From: Poseidonibacter ostreae
GTDB taxonomy: Bacteria > Campylobacterota > Campylobacteria > Campylobacterales > Arcobacteraceae
Assembly (NCBI RefSeq): GCF_009208055.1
Contig: NZ_WFKI01000016.1
Span: 1-55,001 of the forward strand
Length of the DNA: 55,001 nt
Reading direction: 5' to 3'
The position numbers and the translations under genes were made by a program. The notes beneath the pieces were generated by a model. It saw nothing but the letters and a program-made list of their open reading frames with translations. It had not been told where the DNA came from and searched no databases. This document shows positions 1 through 9,044 of this stretch, in pieces. Every line of letters starts with the position of its first letter. The first letter of the stretch is position 1.

Positions 1-13
1 ATATATTTATTTA

Positions 14-994
14 TTAAATTGGTAAAACTCTTAAGTTCTCATCAATTTTTTGTTGTAATACAGATTCGATTGCATATAAAGTTCCAGTAGACCCAGACGA
101 ACATCCTGAACATGAACCTAAGTATCTAATATATAAATCATAATGAGGAATATTTTCTTTAATATCAATAATTTCCATGTTTCCACCATCCATTACTAAC
201 ATAGGTCTAATATCTTCATCTAATACTGAATCAATAGCTTTAATTCTTTGAACTAAAGTCATTTTATCAAATGTTAATTCACCAGATTCACTAGCATCTG
301 CTGCATTTTTCATTTTAGCTTCTTCCATTTCAGCTCTAGTATCAGCTAAAATATCAACTAAATAGTAGTCCATTTCTTCGTGACCACCTGGTTTAATACA
401 TGATTTACAAAAAGCACCAGCTTTAGTATAATCAGTAATCTCTTCTACTGTTTTTAAGTCATTAATTTTGATAACTTCTTGAATTGTTCCTAAGCTTACT
501 CTTGCACATTCACAAACAATAATTTCTGTTTCAAAAGATTCCATATCAACACCTTTATACTCAGATGCTGCTTTTTTAATAACATCATAAGCCATAACAG
601 AACAGTGCATTTTTTGAGGTGGAACAGCTGGAGTATCTGGATTATCTCTTAATGCTTTTTCAACATCAATATTTGTAATTTTAACAGCTTCATCAACAGT
701 TTTACCAACACATAATTCAGCCATAACATCAGAAGATGCAATTGCAGTACCACAACCAAAAGATTTGAATTTAGATTCAACAATCTCATCAGTTTCTTCA
801 TTTACTGCCCAATATAATCTTACAGCATCACCACATGATTCAGCACCAAAGTCAGCAACAATTAATTTTGTTCCTAATTCTTTAGCTCGCTCTTCAGTAA
901 TTTCACCTTGATGTTGTGGGCTATTCATTCTATTTACAACTTGATTTGAATATTCATCCCAAATTGATCCACTAATTAAATCATTTTTTGCCAT
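14..994 (-). CDS. nifU: NifU Fe-S cluster scaffold protein
   Basis: This is a full-length three-domain NifU (326 aa), a scaffold on which Fe-S clusters are built in the cytoplasm. The N-terminal IscU-like domain (about residues 20-150) keeps its three cluster cysteines at C54, C81 and C131. The central BFD-like [2Fe-2S] domain has C161, C163, C196 and C199. The C-terminal NifU domain ends with the C295-x-x-C298 pair. It lies 30 nt downstream of nifS on the same strand, so the sulfur donor and scaffold are probably co-transcribed. No nitrogenase genes are nearby, so a housekeeping role is inferred, as for NifU in other Campylobacterota. Confidence 0.96.
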   Translation of the reverse strand: MAKNDLISGSIWDEYSNQVVNRMNSPQHQGEITEERAKELGTKLIVADFGAESCGDAVRLYWAVNEETDEIVESKFKSFGCGTAIASSDVMAELCVGKTVDEAVKITNIDVEKALRDNPDTPAVPPQKMHCSVMAYDVIKKAASEYKGVDMESFETEIIVCECARVSLGTIQEVIKINDLKTVEEITDYTKAGAFCKSCIKPGGHEEMDYYLVDILADTRAEMEEAKMKNAADASESGELTFDKMTLVQRIKAIDSVLDEDIRPMLVMDGGNMEIIDIKENIPHYDLYIRYLGSCSGCSSGSTGTLYAIESVLQQKIDENLRVLPI

Positions 995-1024
995 GTCATT
1001 TTCCTTTTTATTATTCTTTTATTT

Positions 1025-2224
1025 TTATAAAGCTGATTTATGAGATTCAGGTGCATATGCATATGAACTTGAAAGTCCTCTTAATCTTTTAACTGCGCCT
1101 TGAACTACTTTAATTGCATAATCAATTTGTTCTTCTGTATTAAATCTACTTAATGAGAATCTTACACCTGTATGAGCTAATTCACTATCTGAACCAAATG
1201 CATTCATAACAGGGTTTGCTTCTAAATCTTCACTAGCACATGCACTTCCTGTTGAAGCTCCAATACCATTTTGATTTAAATCCCATAACATAGACTCACC
1301 CTCAACACCTCTAATAGAAATTAAAGTTGTATTTGGAGTTCTATTCTCTTTTCCACCAATTACAATTGTTTCTGGTAGTTCTAAAATTGCTGCTTCTAAT
1401 TTATCTCTTAATTTACTTACGTGATTTTTTTCATAAGCTAAAGCCATTGTAGATGTTGCTAAATGCATAGCCCATCCCATTCCAACCATTGATGCAACAT
1501 CAACAGTACCAGCTCTATTTCCACCCATTTGCTCACCACCATGTAGTAAAGGAGTTACTTCAGAACCTTTTTTAACATATAATCCACCAACACCTTTTGG
1601 TCCATGGAATTTATGTGCTGAAAAACTTATATAGTCAAGATTACACTCTTGAACATCTACTGGAAATTTTCCAATTGCTTGAGTAGCATCAGAGTGAAAA
1701 GCAACACCTGTTGTTTTACAAATTAGTCCAATTTCTTTAATTGGGAAGATTTTACCTGTTTCATTATTTGCCCACATAATAGTAACTAATGCAGTTTCTT
1801 CTGTAATTGCATCTCTTACTAATGATGCTTCTAAAATACCTTCTTCATTTACAGGTAAATATGTAACTTTTACACCTTGTGTTTCTAAGAATTTACATGC
1901 TGCTGTTATTGCTGGATGCTCAACTTCACTTGTAATAATGTGATTTTTATCACCATTTAAAATTTTATCAACCCAGATACCTTTAATAACTGTGTTATTA
2001 CTTTCAGTTGCATTTCCAGTGATAATAATATCATCTTCATCTGCTGCGTTAATTCCCTCATATAAGAAATCTAAAGCTTCAACCATCTTAGGATGTGTTC
2101 CAGCTCCAAATTTATGAAGTGAGTTAGGGTTTCCATAAATGTCACAAAAAAATGGTTTCATTTCTTCATAAACTTTTGGATCTACCATTGTAGTTGCGTT
2201 ATTATCTAAATAAACTTCCATCAT
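1025..2224 (-). CDS. nifS: Cysteine desulfurase NifS
   Basis: This class I PLP-dependent cysteine desulfurase (399 aa) removes sulfur from cysteine as an enzyme-bound persulfide and passes it to NifU. The PLP lysine is K205 in the S-A-H-K-F-H-G motif. The persulfide cysteine is C329 in the motif G-S-A-C-A-S, on the long flexible loop typical of class I. The start is one of two consecutive ATGs; AGGA lies about 9 nt upstream of the first. It is the first gene of the nifS-nifU pair. A palindromic operator at 2299-2323 lies about 75 nt upstream and is shared with the suf genes. Confidence 0.96.
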   Translation of the reverse strand: MMEVYLDNNATTMVDPKVYEEMKPFFCDIYGNPNSLHKFGAGTHPKMVEALDFLYEGINAADEDDIIITGNATESNNTVIKGIWVDKILNGDKNHIITSEVEHPAITAACKFLETQGVKVTYLPVNEEGILEASLVRDAITEETALVTIMWANNETGKIFPIKEIGLICKTTGVAFHSDATQAIGKFPVDVQECNLDYISFSAHKFHGPKGVGGLYVKKGSEVTPLLHGGEQMGGNRAGTVDVASMVGMGWAMHLATSTMALAYEKNHVSKLRDKLEAAILELPETIVIGGKENRTPNTTLISIRGVEGESMLWDLNQNGIGASTGSACASEDLEANPVMNAFGSDSELAHTGVRFSLSRFNTEEQIDYAIKVVQGAVKRLRGLSSSYAYAPESHKSAL

Positions 2225-2298
2225 ATTTTATATTCCTATTAGTTTAATTGTTTACTATTTTAATTTTTATATTTTTTAATCGAATTGTATTTTAGTGC

Positions 2299-2323
2299 AA
2301 ATAGGATAAAAATTGTCTTAATT
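2299..2323. promoter_or_regulatory. 25-bp palindromic operator, site A (upstream of nifS)
   Basis: The left arm AAATAGGAT and right arm GTCTTAATT are separated by 7 nt (AAAAATT). The same arms and spacing recur at 4083-4107, 4141-4165 and 22865-22889. The site lies 75 nt upstream of nifS and about 140 nt upstream of the divergent binding-protein gene. The size and symmetry resemble operators of Rrf2-family regulators such as IscR; the regulator itself is inferred. Confidence 0.65.
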
Positions 2324-2463
2324 AAAATAGTTTGATTCAAAATTCTTAAATTCATCACAAATTTTGGCAGTATTATAGTCAAATTCGTATAAAAGCATAG
2401 ACATATAATAAAGTGATGTTAAGTTTACTATGGAATAATATAAAAAAATAAAAAAGGTTTATA

Positions 2464-3258
2464 ATGAAAAAAATATTACTAGCATTAATGTTTACATTAT
2501 TATCTCTTACATTAGTTGCATCTGAAACTAAGAATGAGAAAAAAGTACTAACAGTTGGTATGGAATTAGCATATCCTCCATTTGAAATGTCTGATAAGAA
2601 CGGTACTCCACAAGGTGTATCTGTGGATTTTGCAAAAGCACTTGGAAAATACTTAGGAAGAGAAGTAGTTATTGAAAATACTGCATGGAGTGGATTAATT
2701 CCATCTTTAAAAACAGGAAGAATTGATTTAATTATTTCATCTATGACTATAACTAAAGAGAGACAAAGATCTATTAATTTTTCAATTCCTTATGCACAAT
2801 CTTCACTTGCAATCTTAGCAAATAAAAACTCAGGTATTCAAAACATTGATGACTTAGATAAAGCTGGAAAAAAAGTTGCAGTTAAAAAAGGTTCTACTGG
2901 ACATGTTTATGTAAGTAAAAACTTTAAAAATGCAGAAGTTTTAGTATTTGATAAAGAGAATGCTTGTGTTCTTGAAGTAGTTCAAGGAAAAGTAGATGGT
3001 TTTTTATATGACCAATTAACTATTTATAAAAACCATGTTCAACATAAAGATACAACTGTTGCACTTTTAAAATCTTTCCAAAAAGATTTTGAACACTGGG
3101 GAGTTGCTATTAATAAAAAAGATGTTGAATTAAAGAAAAAAGTTGATGAGTTTATAAAAAAAGCTAAAGAAGATGGAACATTTGCGAAGTTTGCAAAAAC
3201 ACATTTAACTGAAGCTAAAGCTACATTTGATGAATTAAATATACCTTTTTTCTTTTAG
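2464..3258 (+). CDS. ABC transporter substrate-binding protein, amino-acid type (family 3)
   Basis: This periplasmic binding protein (264 aa) has an N-terminal signal peptide (about residues 1-20, ending in L-V-A-S). The family 3 fold is clear: an early M-E-x-A-Y-P-P-F-E motif, a central S-G-L-I-P-S-L segment with I-S-S-M-T-I-T, and the late H-W-G-V-A-I-N motif. Such proteins capture polar amino acids for import; the substrate cannot be read from sequence. AAGG lies a few nt before the ATG. Its TAG stop is followed in the same frame by an open frame that runs into the permease gene. No ATPase gene is adjacent, so a remote ATPase would be needed. Confidence 0.9.
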   Translation: MKKILLALMFTLLSLTLVASETKNEKKVLTVGMELAYPPFEMSDKNGTPQGVSVDFAKALGKYLGREVVIENTAWSGLIPSLKTGRIDLIISSMTITKERQRSINFSIPYAQSSLAILANKNSGIQNIDDLDKAGKKVAVKKGSTGHVYVSKNFKNAEVLVFDKENACVLEVVQGKVDGFLYDQLTIYKNHVQHKDTTVALLKSFQKDFEHWGVAINKKDVELKKKVDEFIKKAKEDGTFAKFAKTHLTEAKATFDELNIPFFF

Positions 3259-3393
3259 GAAATAACTATCTTTAAAATTAAAAACTTATTTATAAATGAA
3301 TTAACATATAAAAACAATAACTCCCTATCTTGGGGAGTTTATTTATTTAACTTTTTTTTCTTAAGCATACTAATAACTACTCCTGTTTATTTT
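3259..3393 (+). other. Open in-frame extension between binding protein and permease, lacking a usual start codon
   Basis: Directly after the TAG at 3256-3258 the same frame stays open for 45 codons into the permease ATG at 3394. It encodes a polar stretch and then a hydrophobic segment with S-W-G-V-Y-L-F-N-F-F-F-L, which looks like a genuine membrane helix. No ATG, GTG or TTG occurs in it; ATA (3262), ATC (3268) and ATT (3277) are the only near-start codons. AGGA at 3257-3260 sits 7 nt before the ATC. It is either the real permease N-terminus with a rare start codon or the linker of a split binding-protein/permease fusion. Confidence 0.55.
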
Positions 3394-4059
3394 ATGTTTG
3401 CAAATATCTCTTATGACTTTAATTGGGCACATGTCTATGAATATAAACAAAAGTTTATCAATGGCTTTTTCATGACAATTACTATTTCTTTTTTTGCACT
3501 TATCTTAAGTTTTATAATTGGTTTATTTTTTACATATGCACAAAACTCTAAACTTATAATTTTAAGATTTTTTGCAAGATTTTATATTGAAATTATAAGA
3601 GGAACTCCTTTACTTGTTCAAATTTTAATATTTTTCTATGTTTTTGCAAATAACTTAGGTTTTGAAAATAGATATATAGTTGGAACTTTCATACTTGCGA
3701 TTTTTTCAGGTGCTTATGTTTCTGAAATTATAAGAGCAGCACTTCAATCAATTGATAAAGACCAATATGAAACAAGTATAAGCCTAGGAATGTCAAACTA
3801 TCAAACATATAGATATATAATTTTTCCACAAGCATTTAAAAGAATGCTTCCATCATTAACTGGACAGTTTGCTTCGATTATTAAAGATTCATCATTATTA
3901 TCAATTATTGCAATTTCAGAATTTACTATGAATGCACAAGAAGTTGATGCAATTACATACTCTACACTAGAAAGTTATATACCTCTTGCTATTGGATATT
4001 TAGCTCTAACATACCCTATTTCTTACTATACTAATCGATTAGAAAAAGATATAAAATAG
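3394..4059 (+). CDS. Amino-acid ABC transporter permease (GlnP/HisM type)
   Basis: This inner-membrane permease (221 aa from the first ATG) has the HisM/GlnP fold. It contains about five transmembrane helices, the early E-I-I-R-G-T-P-L motif, and an EAA-type coupling loop around residue 130 (S-L-G-M-S followed by I-I-F-P-Q-A). It should form the channel for the preceding binding protein. The ATG at 3394 has no clear ribosome-binding site. A further membrane helix is encoded in frame upstream, so the annotated start may be too short. The ATPase subunit is missing from the neighbourhood. Confidence 0.85.
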   Translation: MFANISYDFNWAHVYEYKQKFINGFFMTITISFFALILSFIIGLFFTYAQNSKLIILRFFARFYIEIIRGTPLLVQILIFFYVFANNLGFENRYIVGTFILAIFSGAYVSEIIRAALQSIDKDQYETSISLGMSNYQTYRYIIFPQAFKRMLPSLTGQFASIIKDSSLLSIIAISEFTMNAQEVDAITYSTLESYIPLAIGYLALTYPISYYTNRLEKDIK

Positions 4060-4082
4060 TCTTTTTTATACATCATTTTTTT

Positions 4083-4107
4083 AAATAGGACTTTATTTGT
4101 CCTATTT
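4083..4107. promoter_or_regulatory. 25-bp palindromic operator, site B (upstream of sufB)
   Basis: The arms AAATAGGAC and GTCCTATTT are perfect inverted repeats around TTTATTT, and the symmetry extends to 11-bp arms (4081-4109). It lies just after the permease stop, so it could also act as a terminator hairpin. The exact match in spacing to three other sites argues for an operator. Its centre is 58 nt upstream of that of site C. Confidence 0.65.
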
Positions 4108-4140
4108 AAGTATTTTTTAATTTATTAAGTGATATATTTC

Positions 4141-4165
4141 AAATAGGACAATTATTGTCTTATTT
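4141..4165. promoter_or_regulatory. 25-bp palindromic operator, site C (sufB promoter region)
   Basis: AAATAGGAC and GTCTTATTT flank AATTATT, the same 9-7-9 pattern as sites A, B and D. It ends 28 nt before the preferred sufB ATG, a position suited to repression of the suf operon. Two sites in tandem (B and C) suggest cooperative control of suf. Confidence 0.68.
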
Positions 4166-4193
4166 AAAAATTTGAATAATTATGGAGTCAATT

Positions 4194-5639
4194 ATGAGTG
4201 ATAACAAACACATTCATGACGTTATTAATAGTGAATATAAATTAGGGTTTGAAACTTTAGTACAAAGTGATACTTTTCCTAAAGGATTAAATGAAAATGT
4301 TATAAAAGCAATATCTGCCAAAAAAGAAGAACCTTCTTGGCTTTTAGATTTTAGGCTTAAAGCTTATGCTAAATGGCAAAAAATGGAAGAACCTTCTTGG
4401 GCAAATTTAAAATATCCAAAAATTGATTATCAAGATATTGCATATTTTTCAGCTCCTAAAAAAGCTTTGGATTCTTTAGATGAAGTAGATCCAGAAATAT
4501 TAAAAACATATGAAAAGCTAGGAATTCCCCTAGAAGAACAAAAACAATTAGCAGGTGTTAAAACTGTAGCAGTTGATGCTGTATTTGATTCCGTTTCCGT
4601 TAAAACGACTTATCAAGAAGAGTTAGAAGAGTTAGGAATTATATTCTGTTCTGTTTCTGAAGCTGCAAACAGATTCCCAGATTTACTAAAAAAATATTTA
4701 GCATCTGTTGTCCCTGTTACTGATAACTATTTTGCCTGTTTAAACTCTGCTGTATTTACAGATGGTTCATTTGTTTATGTTCCACCAAATACAGTATGTC
4801 CAATGGAGTTGTCAACGTACTTTAGAATAAATGCACTTGATACGGGACAATTTGAGAGAACTATTATTATTTGTGATGAAAACTCTTATGTATCTTATAA
4901 TGAAGGATGTTCAGCTCCTACAAGAGATGAAAGACAACTTCACGCAGCTGTTGTTGAATTAGTAGCTCTTGATAATGCACAAATAAAATACTCAACTATT
5001 CAAAACTGGTATCCAGGTGATAAAGATGGTAAGGGTGGAATTTTAAACTTTGTAACAAAAAGAGGAGCCTGTAACGGGAAGAATTCAAAGATTTCTTGGA
5101 CACAAGTTGAAACGGGTTCTTCGTTAACATGGAAATATCCATCATGTATTTTAAAAGGTGATAATAGCGTTGGAGAGTTTTATTCAGTTGCAATATCATC
5201 AAAATCGCAACAAGCAGATACGGGTACTAAAATGGTTCACTTAGGTAAAAATACTAAATCAACAATTATTTCAAAAGGTATCTCTGCAATGAGTGGAGTT
5301 AATGCTTATAGAGGATTAGTACGAGTTGGAAAAAGTGCAACAGGAGCACGTAATATTTCAGAGTGTGATTCATTACTTATTGGAAATAAAGCCAATGCGC
5401 ATACTTATCCATATCATGAAGTAAGAAATATGGATGCAATTATTGAACATGAAGCAACAACTTCAAAAATTTCTGATGAACAACTTTTTTACATATCTCA
5501 AAGAGGTATTAGTGAAGAAAATGCTATTTCAATGATTGTAAACGGTTTTTGTAAAGAAGTGTTAAAAGAGTTACCAATGGAATTTGCTGCTGAAGCAAAA
5601 GAATTATTAAATATATCATTAGAAGGGAGCGTTGGTTAA
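4194..5639 (+). CDS. sufB: Fe-S cluster assembly scaffold SufB
   Basis: SufB is the core scaffold subunit of the cytoplasmic SufBCD complex, where clusters are built on a right-handed beta-helix. The product has about 481 residues, the usual SufB length. It shows the conserved blocks V-Y-V-P-P-N near the middle, N-W-Y-P-G-D, and the C-terminal H-E-A-T-T-S-K-I-S and Q-R-G-I-S segments. I prefer the ATG at 4194 over the in-frame ATG at 4182, because GGAG at 4184-4187 is ideally placed for 4194. It heads the suf operon, with operator sites B and C upstream. Confidence 0.96.
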   Translation: MSDNKHIHDVINSEYKLGFETLVQSDTFPKGLNENVIKAISAKKEEPSWLLDFRLKAYAKWQKMEEPSWANLKYPKIDYQDIAYFSAPKKALDSLDEVDPEILKTYEKLGIPLEEQKQLAGVKTVAVDAVFDSVSVKTTYQEELEELGIIFCSVSEAANRFPDLLKKYLASVVPVTDNYFACLNSAVFTDGSFVYVPPNTVCPMELSTYFRINALDTGQFERTIIICDENSYVSYNEGCSAPTRDERQLHAAVVELVALDNAQIKYSTIQNWYPGDKDGKGGILNFVTKRGACNGKNSKISWTQVETGSSLTWKYPSCILKGDNSVGEFYSVAISSKSQQADTGTKMVHLGKNTKSTIISKGISAMSGVNAYRGLVRVGKSATGARNISECDSLLIGNKANAHTYPYHEVRNMDAIIEHEATTSKISDEQLFYISQRGISEENAISMIVNGFCKEVLKELPMEFAAEAKELLNISLEGSVG

Positions 5640-5660
5640 TTTAACCAACAGACAAAAATT

Positions 5661-6416
5661 ATGTTAGAAATTAAAGATTTAAAAGTAAATATAAATGATA
5701 AAGAAATTTTAAAAGGTTTAAACTTAAATATTAAAGAGGGTGAAGTTCATGCTTTAATGGGAATTAATGGAGCTGGAAAATCAACTTTAGTAAAGACTTT
5801 AAGTGCTCACTATGACTGTGTAGTAAAAGAGGGTTCCATTACATATAAAAAGAAAGATTTATTAGAACTTGATGTTGCAGAGCGTGCAAATGAAGGTATT
5901 TTTATGAGTTTTCAAAATCCTATTGAAGTTCCAGGTGTTAATAATAGCTATTTTTTAAAAACTGCAATAAATGAAAAAAGAGCATATGCAGGAGAGAGTG
6001 AAATTGATACTATGGATTTTTTAAAGCTTATAAAAGAGCAAACATCTAAATACAACCTTGATAAAAAACTTCTACAAAGAGATTTAAATGAAGGCTTTTC
6101 TGGTGGAGAGAAAAAAAGAAATGAACTAATTCAATTACTACTTTTAGACCCAGATTTGATTATGTTAGATGAGATAGATTCAGGTCTTGATGTAGATGCT
6201 ATTAAAACAGTTGCAAATGTTGTAAATGCAATGTTAGATGGAAAAAAGTCTGTGCTTATGATTACTCATTATGATAGATTATTAGAGCTTATTAAACCTG
6301 ATTTTGTTCATATTTTAAATGACGGACAGATTGTAAAAACAGGAGATTACTCTCTTGCTTTAGAGCTAGATGAAAAAGGCTATGAGGGAATAGGAATTAA
6401 AGATGAGACTAAATGA
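5661..6416 (+). CDS. sufC: SufC ATPase of the SufBCD complex
   Basis: SufC (251 aa) is an ABC-type ATPase that drives conformational change in SufB-SufD during cluster assembly; it is cytoplasmic and not a transporter. Walker A is G-I-N-G-A-G-K-S-T near residue 35. The ABC signature is G-F-S-G-G-E-K-K-R near 145, and Walker B is L-I-M-L-D-E-I-D, followed by S-G-L-D. The switch histidine is in M-I-T-H-Y-D. It starts 21 nt after sufB, and its end overlaps the sufD start by 14 nt, which points to translational coupling. Confidence 0.97.
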   Translation: MLEIKDLKVNINDKEILKGLNLNIKEGEVHALMGINGAGKSTLVKTLSAHYDCVVKEGSITYKKKDLLELDVAERANEGIFMSFQNPIEVPGVNNSYFLKTAINEKRAYAGESEIDTMDFLKLIKEQTSKYNLDKKLLQRDLNEGFSGGEKKRNELIQLLLLDPDLIMLDEIDSGLDVDAIKTVANVVNAMLDGKKSVLMITHYDRLLELIKPDFVHILNDGQIVKTGDYSLALELDEKGYEGIGIKDETK

Positions 6417-7437
6417 TATTAAAGAACTAACTCTTCCTAAAAGAAGAGATGAAGAGTTTATAAAAGTAAATTTTGGTGAACTTTTTTCATATGATTTTAA
6501 AAATACTCAAAACTATAACCTTGATATTATGGGATTAGAAGTAAAAAAAGATACAAAAGAGTATGCAAATTCATTATTTGAAATTACAAAAAGTTTAGAT
6601 AAAAACCAAGTAATCTTAACAATAAACTCAAATATTCCAGAGCCAATTTGTTTAATTCATAAAATTAAAGAAAACGAGACATTTTTTACAAATTCATTAA
6701 AAATTGAAGTAAAAGAGAATGTAAAAGCATCTGTTATTGAAGTTTTTACAAACACTTCAACAAATAGTGCTTATTGTGTAAACAGATCTTTTGAAGTAAA
6801 TGAAAATGCAAATTTAGAGTATGCAAAAATTCAAGACATAAATGACTTAAATTATTTGCTTTTTAATTTAGATGTTAATCAAAAAGATAATTCAAAATGC
6901 AAAATCACAAATTTTGAGTATGGAACTGGTGTAATTGTAAATAATATTGTAAGTATATTAGATAATAAAAATTGTGATTATGAACTAAATGGTTTAGTTA
7001 AATCTATTGATTCATCAAGTACAGCAAATGTAATAAAAACTGTACATAATAAAGAGAATTCAATAAGTAATATAAACTATAAACATTCATTAAAAGATAA
7101 TTCACGTGCAGTTTTCAAAGCCTTATCAAGAGTAAATAAAGATGCACTTTTTTCAAAAGCATTTCAAAACTCAAATACTATTTTACTTTCAAATGATGCG
7201 GCAATTTATGCACAACCTCATTTAGAAATTTTAATAGATGAACTTGAAGCAAGTCATGGTGCAACAACAGGAACTTTAGATAAAGATCAATTATTATATT
7301 TACAATCACGGGGAATTAATAAAAACTTAGCTTATGAGATACTTTTAAAAGCTTTTGAAAGTAAAATATATGATAATATTGAAGATAAATTAATAAAAGA
7401 ATTTATAGATTCATATGAAAGGAAAAAATATGTTTAA
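6403..7437 (+). CDS. sufD: SufD subunit of the SufBCD complex
   Basis: SufD (344 aa) pairs with SufB to form the scaffold heterodimer and has a role in iron acquisition for the cluster. The N-terminal half is divergent, as is usual for SufD. The C-terminal core carries the conserved Y-A-Q-P-H-L-E-I segment, with a likely functional histidine, followed by S-H-G-A-T-T-G and L-Q-S-R-G-I. It overlaps sufC by 14 nt and the preferred start of sufS by 8 nt. Confidence 0.94.
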   Translation: MRLNDIKELTLPKRRDEEFIKVNFGELFSYDFKNTQNYNLDIMGLEVKKDTKEYANSLFEITKSLDKNQVILTINSNIPEPICLIHKIKENETFFTNSLKIEVKENVKASVIEVFTNTSTNSAYCVNRSFEVNENANLEYAKIQDINDLNYLLFNLDVNQKDNSKCKITNFEYGTGVIVNNIVSILDNKNCDYELNGLVKSIDSSSTANVIKTVHNKENSISNINYKHSLKDNSRAVFKALSRVNKDALFSKAFQNSNTILLSNDAAIYAQPHLEILIDELEASHGATTGTLDKDQLLYLQSRGINKNLAYEILLKAFESKIYDNIEDKLIKEFIDSYERKKYV

Positions 7438-8614
7438 AAAAGATTTCACATATTTTGAAAATTCAGACATTGTATATTTAGACAATGCAGCAACTACTCA
7501 AAAACCAAAATCAGTAGTTGCCTCGCAAGTTGAATATTATGAAAAATATTGTGCAAATACACATAGAAGTAATTTTGGTGATGCAAATAAAGCAACACAA
7601 AATTACGAGAATGCAAGAAAAGTATTAAAAGAGTTTATAAATGCAAAAAATAAAGAAGAGATAATATTTACAAAAGGTGTAACAGAGTCTATTAATTTTA
7701 TTGCAAGCTCTTATGCAAAAGATTTTAAAACAATAATTATATCTTCATTAGAACACCATTCTAATATTGTTCCTTGGCATCTTCAAGGAAGAAGTTTAGG
7801 AAAAGGACTTGAGGTTGTAAAGTATAATAAAAACCTAGATTTTGATATTGAACATTTTGAAGAACTATTAAAAGAAAATCCAAAATCTTTTGTAAGTATT
7901 ACCCATATATCAAATGCTTTTGGAAAAATACATAATATTAAAGAAATAATATCACTTGCTCATAAATATGAAGCTGTTGTAATGATTGATGGAGCACAGA
8001 GTTTAGCTCATACAAGAGTTGATATGCAAGATTTAGATGTAGACTTTTTCGCAATTTCTGGACATAAAACATTTGCACCAACAGGAGTTGGAGCTATTTA
8101 TATAAAAGAAAAATATTTAAAAAGTGTAAAAGCTTATCAAACAGGAGGAGCAACTATAGATCAAGTTGATTTTAATAGTTCAACACTTTTAGATGCACCG
8201 TATAAGTTTGAAGCAGGGACACAAAATATCGCTGGAATAATAGGTTTTGGTGAGGCATTAGAGTATTTAAATCATGTTGGATATGAAAATATAGAATTAA
8301 TAGAAAAAGATGTTTTTAATTACTTAAATCAAGAGTTAGAAAAACTTCCAAATATCATATTTTATAATGATATTAGTGATTCAATTGGAAGTAGAAGTTT
8401 TAACTTTGAGGGTTTAATTCATGATGATATTGGTATTTTAGTTGATAAAATGAAAATAGCTTTAAGAGTAGGTCATCATTGTGCACAACCAATTATGAAA
8501 GATTTAAATATTAAAGGTACTATACGAGTATCAATAAGCTTTTATAATGATTATAGCGATGTAGATAAACTAATTGTTGCACTAAAAAGAGCTTTAAAAA
8601 TGTTAGAGAATTAA
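7430..8614 (+). CDS. sufS: Cysteine desulfurase SufS (class II)
   Basis: SufS is a PLP enzyme that makes persulfide sulfur from cysteine for the SUF pathway. The PLP lysine is in I-S-G-H-K-T-F. The catalytic cysteine is in R-V-G-H-H-C-A-Q-P, the short class II loop that needs a SufE partner, which is encoded next. The frame is open from an ATG at 7415, but AAAGGA sits just before the ATG at 7430 and the protein then begins M-F-K-K-D-F, so about 394 aa is preferred. It is clearly different from the class I NifS at the left end, so the cell has two desulfurase systems. Confidence 0.95.
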   Translation: MFKKDFTYFENSDIVYLDNAATTQKPKSVVASQVEYYEKYCANTHRSNFGDANKATQNYENARKVLKEFINAKNKEEIIFTKGVTESINFIASSYAKDFKTIIISSLEHHSNIVPWHLQGRSLGKGLEVVKYNKNLDFDIEHFEELLKENPKSFVSITHISNAFGKIHNIKEIISLAHKYEAVVMIDGAQSLAHTRVDMQDLDVDFFAISGHKTFAPTGVGAIYIKEKYLKSVKAYQTGGATIDQVDFNSSTLLDAPYKFEAGTQNIAGIIGFGEALEYLNHVGYENIELIEKDVFNYLNQELEKLPNIIFYNDISDSIGSRSFNFEGLIHDDIGILVDKMKIALRVGHHCAQPIMKDLNIKGTIRVSISFYNDYSDVDKLIVALKRALKMLEN

Positions 8615-8627
8615 AATAGGATTACAA

Positions 8628-9035
8628 ATGAGTATTGAAAAAAGAGTTGAAGATATAAAAGAAGATTTAGAATTTTTTGAAGATGAATTGCAAAAATATG
8701 AATATATTATTGATTTAGGAAAAAAGCTAGAATCTTTAGATGAAAAGCATCAAATTCCAGCAAATTTAGTACATGGTTGTACTTCACAAGTTTGGTTAAT
8801 ATGTGAGCAAATTGATAATAGACTTATTTTTAAAGGGACTTCAGATGCGATAATTGTAAAAGGTTTAGTTTATATGATTCTGCAAATATTTTCTGATTCA
8901 ACAATTGAAGAGTTAAAAGATGTTGATATGGACATTGTTCATGAACTAAATTTAAGTGAAATAATTACACCAAATAGACAAAGTGGAGTTATTGGAATGA
9001 TTAAAAAAATCAAAGAGTATGCACTAAAAGCGTAA
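8628..9035 (+). CDS. sufE: Sulfur acceptor protein SufE
   Basis: SufE (135 aa) accepts persulfide sulfur from SufS and delivers it to SufBCD. The acceptor cysteine is C51 in H-G-C-T-S-Q-V-W, the hallmark of the family. The length is normal. It starts 13 nt after sufS with AGGA before the ATG, consistent with one operon. SufE, rather than SufU, fits a class II SufS. Confidence 0.95.
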   Translation: MSIEKRVEDIKEDLEFFEDELQKYEYIIDLGKKLESLDEKHQIPANLVHGCTSQVWLICEQIDNRLIFKGTSDAIIVKGLVYMILQIFSDSTIEELKDVDMDIVHELNLSEIITPNRQSGVIGMIKKIKEYALKA

Positions 9036-9044
9036 AGGATTATA

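Noticed and set aside
4996..5202. 68-aa minus-strand frame inside sufB
   Set aside because: It is a shadow of the conserved sufB coding sequence, without initiation signals.
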